Made by a program: the position numbers and the translations under genes
Shown: positions 59,137 through 64,000 of the stretch, one piece after another
Layout of the letters: each line of letters starts with the position of its first letter
How positions within the stretch are numbered: position 1 is the stretch's first letter
The notes under the pieces: generated by a model
Databases searched by the model: none
What the model saw: only the letters and a program-made list of their open reading frames with translations
What the model was told of the DNA's origin: nothing
Source: Natronococcus sp. CG52
GTDB taxonomy: Archaea > Halobacteriota > Halobacteria > Halobacteriales > Natrialbaceae
Direction: 5' to 3'
Assembly: GCF_023913515.1 (NCBI RefSeq)
Contig: NZ_CP099391.1
Span: forward strand, 1,984,001-2,048,000
Length of the DNA: 64,000 bases

Positions 59137-61284
59137 GAGACCGACGGATCCGATCGCAGTCTCTGCATCGTCTTCGTCCTCAGCTGGCGCATCGTCTGCG
59201 CCCTCCTCGTCAGTCGGTCCGTCTTCGACGGTTAACGTCGCAGTTTGCTCCCCGTCTTCGGTGAACACGCCGTGAGTGTACTCCCCGGACTCGAGTGCCG
59301 TCGTGTCGATCTCCTCGAAGGTGATCGTCTCGCTGTCACCCGGACCGAGCGTTACGTCCTCGTTCGCGAGCGCCTCACCGTCGACGCGGAACTCGACTGT
59401 CTGCGTAAGCTCTTCGTCCCCGGTGTTCGTGATCGTCGCAGAGACCTCGATGACGTCGCCCTGGGTCACGGTTACGTCCGTGGGCTCGAGATCATCGACC
59501 TCGAAGACGGCCGCTTCCGGCTCGTCCGCTGCAGTCTCGTTGTCAACCGGTTCTTCTTCAGCCGGTTCTTCTTCAGCCGGTTCTTCGACTGGCTCTTCCG
59601 GTTCTTCCTCAACAGGTTCTTCCTCAACAGGTTCTTCCTCAACAGGTTCTTCCTCAACAGGTTCTTCCTCGGGCTCCTCCGTAACCGGGACCTCGTCGAC
59701 GAAGACGAAGATGGTCGCCTGTTCGATGGTCACTTCGAGGCGCTGGTCAGCAGTGTCATCCTCGAGTTCGTCGTCCTCAGCCGTCTCGTTGTCCTCAGCC
59801 GTCTCGTTGTCCTCAGCCGTCTCGTCGTCCTCTTCGGCCTCATCCTCTTCCTCGAGTTCGTCGTTCTCGACCGTCTCGTTGTCCTCGGCCATCTCGTCGT
59901 CGGCGTCGTAGTCGTCATCAGCCGCATCGTCTTCAACGCCGTTCTCCTCGATCTCATCGTCCTCGACCATCTCACCGTTCATCTCGTCGTCGTTCAAGAC
60001 GACGAAGACGGTCGCCTGTTCGATGGTGATCTGTCGTTCGTCCGCCGCATCCGCGTCGTCCTCATCAAGTTCGTCCGTATCGGCCTCCGATTCGGTATCG
60101 TTAGCGGGTTCGTCGTCGACCGTTTCGTCAGCCGGCTGAACGTCTTCGGCGACGACGAAGATCGTCGCGCGTTCGATCGTGATATCCTCACCACCGTCGT
60201 CGTCCATCTCGTCGTCCGTCGGCATCTCCCCGTGCTCGTGGACGACGATGAAGACGGTCGCCTGTCCGATCGAAACGTCATCCATCAACTCCTCCGCTGA
60301 CGCGTCGTCGGTGGCGTCGCCGATCGGCGTAATCGTTGGCTGTTCGATGGTAACTTCGATCTGGTGATCAGCAGAAGGCGCTTCTTGGTTCTCGTCGTCG
60401 GTCACGTTCTCGTCGTCGGTCACGTTCTCGTCGTCCGCCTCGAGTTCGGTGTCCTCGGCGGCGTCGTGATGAGGCATCTCGCCGACGAACGCGTGAACGT
60501 CCGCCTGCTCGATGACGACGGTGATAGCATCCTCATCAACGGCTTCCGGTTCGTCGTCTACGGGTTCGTCGTCAACCGGTTCTTCTTCGACCGGTTCTTC
60601 TTCAACTGGCTCTTCTTCAACTGGCTCTTCTTCAACTGGCTCTTCCTCGTTTAGTTCGTCAGCGGGATCCGTTTCAGATTCTTCCTCGAGGGAGACGACT
60701 GCCTCGTCGATGACCGGTTCATCGTCGGCCGTGAGGTACGGGCCGTCCTCCTCGCCTTCAGTCTCGACGAAGTCGTACTCCTGGTTGTCGTTCGTGTCGC
60801 GATGTGGCATCGCGATCAGGGTTTCCTCTTCTTCGAGCGGTTCGTCGAGCGTGACCTCCACGTCTTCGTGGCTGCCTTCCTCGAGGTACTCCGAAACGCC
60901 GACGACGCTTCCGAGCGCGTCGCCCTCGAGCAGGGTGCTATCGTGGATCGTCACGAAGCCGCCGGCTGCCATCGAGACCTCGTCGACGACGACGGTCTCA
61001 CCGTCGCTTTCCTGATCCTCGAAGGTTACGTACGCGGACTGCTGTTCGTCGGGTTCATCGTCCGGCACCCCGTCTTCATCCTCAGCGTCGTCCGTGTCGT
61101 CTTCGGCTGTTTCGTTCTGTTCCGCATCCGGATCCTCGTCCGGAACATCTGTCTCATTCTCACCGGCGTCAGTGTCGTGCTCGTCGACGGTCGTCGCGGC
61201 TGTCGCGCCGACGACCATCGCCCCACTCGAGCACACCAACATCAGTACGGTGAGTAGTACGAGTAACTGATTGCGTGCGTTCAT
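59134..61284 (-). CDS. Large acidic secreted repeat protein (DUF7282-like and CARDB-like domains)
   Basis: The ATG at 61284 gives 716 residues with a Sec-type signal (LLVLLTVLMLVCSSGAMVVG). After an acidic linker comes a DUF7282-like domain (about 85-205; VVVDEVSMAAGGFVTIHDST, LIAMPHRDTNDNQEYDF). Next come two EEEPV-type repeat tracts and six copies of a short beta motif of the form ITIEQATVFVV, spaced by Asp/Glu-rich linkers (about 250-560). A CARDB-like domain closes the protein (about 605-690; VIEVSATITNTGDEELTQTV). No C-terminal membrane anchor is seen. It is probably an extracellular or surface-associated protein. Confidence 0.85.
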   Translation of the reverse strand: MNARNQLLVLLTVLMLVCSSGAMVVGATAATTVDEHDTDAGENETDVPDEDPDAEQNETAEDDTDDAEDEDGVPDDEPDEQQSAYVTFEDQESDGETVVVDEVSMAAGGFVTIHDSTLLEGDALGSVVGVSEYLEEGSHEDVEVTLDEPLEEEETLIAMPHRDTNDNQEYDFVETEGEEDGPYLTADDEPVIDEAVVSLEEESETDPADELNEEEPVEEEPVEEEPVEEEPVEEEPVDDEPVDDEPEAVDEDAITVVIEQADVHAFVGEMPHHDAAEDTELEADDENVTDDENVTDDENQEAPSADHQIEVTIEQPTITPIGDATDDASAEELMDDVSIGQATVFIVVHEHGEMPTDDEMDDDGGEDITIERATIFVVAEDVQPADETVDDEPANDTESEADTDELDEDDADAADERQITIEQATVFVVLNDDEMNGEMVEDDEIEENGVEDDAADDDYDADDEMAEDNETVENDELEEEDEAEEDDETAEDNETAEDNETAEDDELEDDTADQRLEVTIEQATIFVFVDEVPVTEEPEEEPVEEEPVEEEPVEEEPVEEEPEEPVEEPAEEEPAEEEPVDNETAADEPEAAVFEVDDLEPTDVTVTQGDVIEVSATITNTGDEELTQTVEFRVDGEALANEDVTLGPGDSETITFEEIDTTALESGEYTHGVFTEDGEQTATLTVEDGPTDEEGADDAPAEDEDDAETAIGSVGL
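59600..59670 (-). repeat. 15-bp tandem repeat encoding EEEPV
   Basis: The unit GGTTCTTCCTCAACA is repeated exactly about 4.7 times within the secreted-protein gene, with identical codons. This points to recent slippage expansion. Confidence 0.9.
59776..59829 (-). repeat. 18-bp tandem repeat encoding DNETAE
   Basis: About three nearly exact copies of CAGCCGTCTCGTTGTCCT lie in an acidic linker of the secreted protein. Confidence 0.75.
60573..60650 (-). repeat. Second 15-bp tandem repeat encoding EEEPV
   Basis: About five copies of a unit such as ACTGGCTCTTCTTCA lie in the same gene. It encodes the same peptide as the tract at 59600 but with other codons, so the two tracts expanded independently. 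Confidence 0.85.
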
Positions 61285-61430
61285 GTTATGCCATACTGGC
61301 AACCGATAGTCGCCAGTCGAGCGGATAAAGAGAGATAACCGTCTCGTCTGGAAACTAGACACTGCGTCGAGCTGACGCTGTATAGTGTCGCCTCTCTACC
61401 GGGAAAACCACGATTGCAGATAGAAGCGTT

Positions 61431-61922
61431 CTACTCGTTTTTCGGCTGCTCGGGAGACTTCGACGCCGTCGGTTCGTGGCCCGGTAAACAGACCAAATTC
61501 TCCCGCCCGAGACGTAGCTTCGTGATCTGTTCGTCGTCCTCGAGTTCCGCGAGGAGGCGACTAACTTTCGCTTTCGACCAGTCGACCGAGTCGACGATCT
61601 TCGATTGTTTCATTCGTCCGCCGTTTTCATTGAGCAGTTGACGGACCTTCTCCCGATCCGTCATGAAATCCTCGTGTCGCTGTGGTTTCGAATCGTTCGT
61701 GATGGAACTGTTCTCCAGAAGCCGATTTCGAGCGGCGAGGGCCCCACCGAGTACTAGCAGTCCGACGATACCGACGACGGCTGCGAAGTGTGGATTCCAG
61801 GACAGTTGGAGAAGTGTCGAGAGAACGGTGCCGTCGGAAACGGACACGGATACCGGGGTGGTTGATCCATTGATCGGCGGTACGTGCGCGAGGGAAACAG
61901 GTTCAGGGAGGTGGTTGCTCAT
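61431..61922 (-). CDS. Membrane-anchored winged-helix regulator
   Basis: The 163-residue protein has an N-terminal ~40 residues outside the membrane, one helix (about 45-66; FAAVVGIVGLLVLGGALAAR) and a cytoplasmic wHTH (about 88-150; REKVRQLLNENGGRMKQSKI, VDSVDWSKAKVSRLLAELED). The layout matches haloarchaeal one-helix DNA-binding membrane proteins (DUF7343/DUF7345-like). It is just upstream of the secreted repeat protein on the same strand, with 146 bases between, and could sense the cell surface to control it. Confidence 0.85.
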   Translation of the reverse strand: MSNHLPEPVSLAHVPPINGSTTPVSVSVSDGTVLSTLLQLSWNPHFAAVVGIVGLLVLGGALAARNRLLENSSITNDSKPQRHEDFMTDREKVRQLLNENGGRMKQSKIVDSVDWSKAKVSRLLAELEDDEQITKLRLGRENLVCLPGHEPTASKSPEQPKNE

Positions 61923-62342
61923 GGTGGCTGGTGAGATCGTTCGGTGTTCACTGTCTGCCGCGCAGTGACCGTCTTACGGAGAACCGTCGACAGCACCGCA
62001 CAAAGTATTTTTTATAATTCATATATTGTTATTGTTTCATCGTTATGTCATAGGAAACGTAGTCTCAGTCGATCCAACCGAACATGAGTGAAGACTGAAA
62101 CGAAATGCAACCGTTTCTGATCGAAGTTCCTTCGATGGAGCGGACCACCGTCTCTAGGACCTGTGAGTTGGAGTCAGAATTTGACGTAAAACGTTCGCCG
62201 TACGTTCACTTTCGCCGTTCGTTTCGGCGTTTTTACGAGAGGAACGATTACGCATCCGTAGCGAAGGGAGACGAACTCCGCCGCTCGAACGCGACTCGTG
62301 GCGCTTCGACAGCGCCGGAGGAAGGAGACGTGATCCGTCGAG
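61923..62342. other. Intergenic region with AT-rich promoter patch
   Basis: These 420 bases hold no supported gene. The AT-rich patch 62005-62040 contains a minus-strand TTATAAAAAATAC (62006-62018), a likely TATA box for the regulator gene that starts at 61922. Confidence 0.5.
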
Positions 62343-62741
62343 TTAGACGCCCGGCACGCCGGCGGCCTCGAACCCGGTCACGCCGAGGAACGCGAGCACG
62401 TAGAGGACGATCAACACGGATAGCCAGGCGACGATCGTAATCGCAGCGGCGTCCACCCAGCCGCCGGGGTAGCGGGCGTTGATGACCGCGAGGTACGCGA
62501 TGAACACCAGGAGCGGGCCCAGGAGCGGGATCCAGCCGAAGAAAAGTCCGACGAGGGCCCAGACGATCGCACCGATGAGAGCGGTCACCAGTGCGTACGT
62601 GTAGTCTTCGGTGTCGACGACGACCTTCGCGCCGAGGAAGATTCCGAACGCGCCGATCAGGAGGCTCACGATGAATACGATAATGTTCTCGATCCCGAAC
62701 GCGCCGATCTGGAGAATGAATACGATACTGTTCTCGATCAT
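62343..62741 (-). CDS. Small polytopic membrane protein of unknown function
   Basis: The 132-residue protein has four hydrophobic helices (about 5-36, 46-62, 66-88, 98-122) with few charges. I see no catalytic motif. The codon use and hydrophobic pattern are those of a real gene and such proteins are widespread in haloarchaea. Function unknown. Confidence 0.75.
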   Translation of the reverse strand: MIENSIVFILQIGAFGIENIIVFIVSLLIGAFGIFLGAKVVVDTEDYTYALVTALIGAIVWALVGLFFGWIPLLGPLLVFIAYLAVINARYPGGWVDAAAITIVAWLSVLIVLYVLAFLGVTGFEAAGVPGV

Positions 62742-63031
62742 GAGCAGACGAAGGGCATCGGAACCGTTAGTTATCTCTCACCTACACGAATGTGAATCGG
62801 CGTTGAACCGCTTTCCATCCGCCGATTCCCGGCGACCTCGATTGCCGCTGAGAACAATCACCTGATACCCTCGTAAAGTAGCTCTTACAGACACGACGCG
62901 CAGATAGTCGGTGGAGCGAATAAATCGATCAGACGAGAGACGTCGATCGCCCGGAAACGGTCAATTCGGGGAATCAACATCTCACGCGGTAAGTGAGAAA
63001 CCGTCGCCGGTGTGATGAGCGCTTCGGTCGA

Positions 63032-63970
63032 TTACTCCGGTTCGGCAACGGGGTTGTCGCCGACAAGCGATCGAATGCCCGACTCGAGGTCGACGCGTGC
63101 CTCGTATCCGAGCGTTCGGTTCGCCTTTCCGGTGTCGGCACCGCTGTGTCTGATATCGCCGGGGCGGGGATCGCGGTGGACGATCGGCGACGACGAGTCC
63201 GTCGCATCTCGGATCGTCTCCGCGAGCTCCCGGATCGAGATTCGGTCACCCGTTCCGACGTTGTACGCTTCACCGGTCTCCTCGGTCGTCGCCGCTAGCA
63301 GGTTTGCCCGAACGACGTCGCCCACGTGAACGAAGTCTCGCGTCTGCTCTCCGTCGCCCTCGATCGTGATCGGATCGCCGGCGCGCGCTTGCTCGAGAAA
63401 CGTCGAGATGACGCCGCTGTAGGGACCCCGCTGGCGCGGCCCGTAGACGTTGAAGTACCGCAGCGCGACGGTCGGCAGGTCGTACAGCTCCGCGTATCGG
63501 CGAGTGTACTGGTCGAGCGTGAGCTTCTGGATACCGTACGGCGAGGTCGGATCCGTCGCTGCCGTTTCGGGTACCGGAAGCTCCGCGGGATGACCGTACA
63601 CCGCAGCGCTCGAGGCCGTGACGACCCTGGCGTCCTCCTGGCGGGCCTGCTCGAGTACGAGGAGACTCGCATCGACGTTCGTCCGGTTGCTCTGGCGGGG
63701 AGCGTCGATGCTCTGCGAGACGCTGACGATCGCAGCGTGGTGGAAGATCACGTCGACGCCGCGAGCGGCCTGCTGGAGCGCGATCGGGTCGCGAACGTCG
63801 CCCTCGACCACCGTCACGTTCTCGGGCAGGTACGCCCGGTCCCCCGTGGAGAAGTCGTCGAGCACCCGAACCTCGGTGTGGGGTGCCAGAGCCTCGACGA
63901 GATGACTGCCGATGAACCCCGCACCGCCGGTCACGAGCACGGTTTTGTCACCGATCGCTGACGAATCCAT
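63032..63970 (-). CDS. UDP-glucose 4-epimerase-like NAD-dependent epimerase
   Basis: The 312-residue SDR protein has the Rossmann motif TVLVTGGAGFIGSHLVEALA, the serine and YxxxK site (TASSAAVYG; PTSPYGIQKLTLDQY) and typical later segments: ALRYFNVYGPRQRGPYSGVI, GDGEQTRDFVHVGDVV and AYNVGTGDRISI. It interconverts UDP-sugars such as UDP-Glc/UDP-Gal or the N-acetyl forms. It lies 30 bases from the window end, so upstream partners cannot be seen. Confidence 0.93.
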   Translation of the reverse strand: MDSSAIGDKTVLVTGGAGFIGSHLVEALAPHTEVRVLDDFSTGDRAYLPENVTVVEGDVRDPIALQQAARGVDVIFHHAAIVSVSQSIDAPRQSNRTNVDASLLVLEQARQEDARVVTASSAAVYGHPAELPVPETAATDPTSPYGIQKLTLDQYTRRYAELYDLPTVALRYFNVYGPRQRGPYSGVISTFLEQARAGDPITIEGDGEQTRDFVHVGDVVRANLLAATTEETGEAYNVGTGDRISIRELAETIRDATDSSSPIVHRDPRPGDIRHSGADTGKANRTLGYEARVDLESGIRSLVGDNPVAEPE

Positions 63971-64000
63971 CTATCCGGTCGACGCACTACGGACCGTTTA

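Noticed and set aside
59600-60650. Possible CRISPR-like array because of regular repeats
   Set aside because: The repeats are 15-18 bp with no unique spacers and lie in frame inside a coding sequence.
62105-62440. Arg-rich plus-strand frame between the regulator and the small membrane protein
   Set aside because: It overlaps the membrane-protein gene antisense, is basic unlike real haloarchaeal proteins, and has no motif.

Overview
The window is about 64 kb of haloarchaeal chromosome. The proteins are very acidic, the DNA is GC-rich, and the gene families are haloarchaeal: Bat-type HTH_10 regulators, a HalOD1-PAS protein, DUF7344-like membrane winged helices, a DUF5786-like small protein, a DUF7282-like secreted protein, a DUF1616 protein and topoisomerase VI. 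Secreted proteins mostly carry twin-arginine signals, several with a lipobox. The style fits the Natrialbales (Natrinema, Haloterrigena and relatives), but I cannot name a species.

Region 1 (1-16 kb) is mostly housekeeping and transport. It holds an Nramp-like C-terminus cut by the window edge, a TSUP permease, a universal stress protein, a membrane-anchored SGNH-like protein, a Tat-exported amidohydrolase beside a Bat-type regulator, an ion channel with an odd filter, the topoisomerase VI operon (B then A), a PAP2 phosphatase, a zinc-ribbon membrane protein, a divergent Nramp-like transporter, an MBL-fold hydrolase and an FAH-family hydrolase. It ends in two decayed convergent genes (sugar-phosphate isomerase and zinc alcohol dehydrogenase) next to tRNA-Glu(UUC), whose 3' end is duplicated in a 135-bp repeat.

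Region 2 (16-38 kb) holds a GAF/PAS histidine kinase, a tiny zinc-finger protein, a lipoprotein/membrane-protein pair, a SCO1-TlpA-CcdA operon for copper and thiol redox work at the cell surface, two Bat-type regulators, a polysaccharide-deacetylase-like lipoprotein, a cation/proton antiporter with Usp tails, glmS, and two convergent genes (EamA transporter and Bat regulator) that both lost their 3' ends at one deletion junction.

Region 3 (38-57 kb) is a cell-surface glycan locus. It holds an alkaline-phosphatase-superfamily enzyme, a NodB-like deacetylase, an overlapping Gfo/Idh-DUF362-epimerase operon, three glycosyltransferases, and a five-gene operon. Four of those five genes match, in family, the WbpA-WbpB-WbpE-WbpD route from UDP-GlcNAc to UDP-2,3-diacetamido-2,3-dideoxyglucuronate. 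GlmS, 15 kb upstream, could supply the hexosamine precursor. A DUF1616 membrane protein and small regulators lie at the edge. A short element, ATAACAAAG or close variants, lies upstream of most transcription units here, often at TATA-box distance from the start codon. It is the most interesting unexplained signal in the window.

Region 4 (57-64 kb) has small winged-helix regulators, two of them membrane-anchored, a large repeat-rich acidic secreted protein whose stop codon lies inside a small palindromic MITE-like element, a small membrane protein, and a UDP-glucose-4-epimerase-like enzyme at the right edge.
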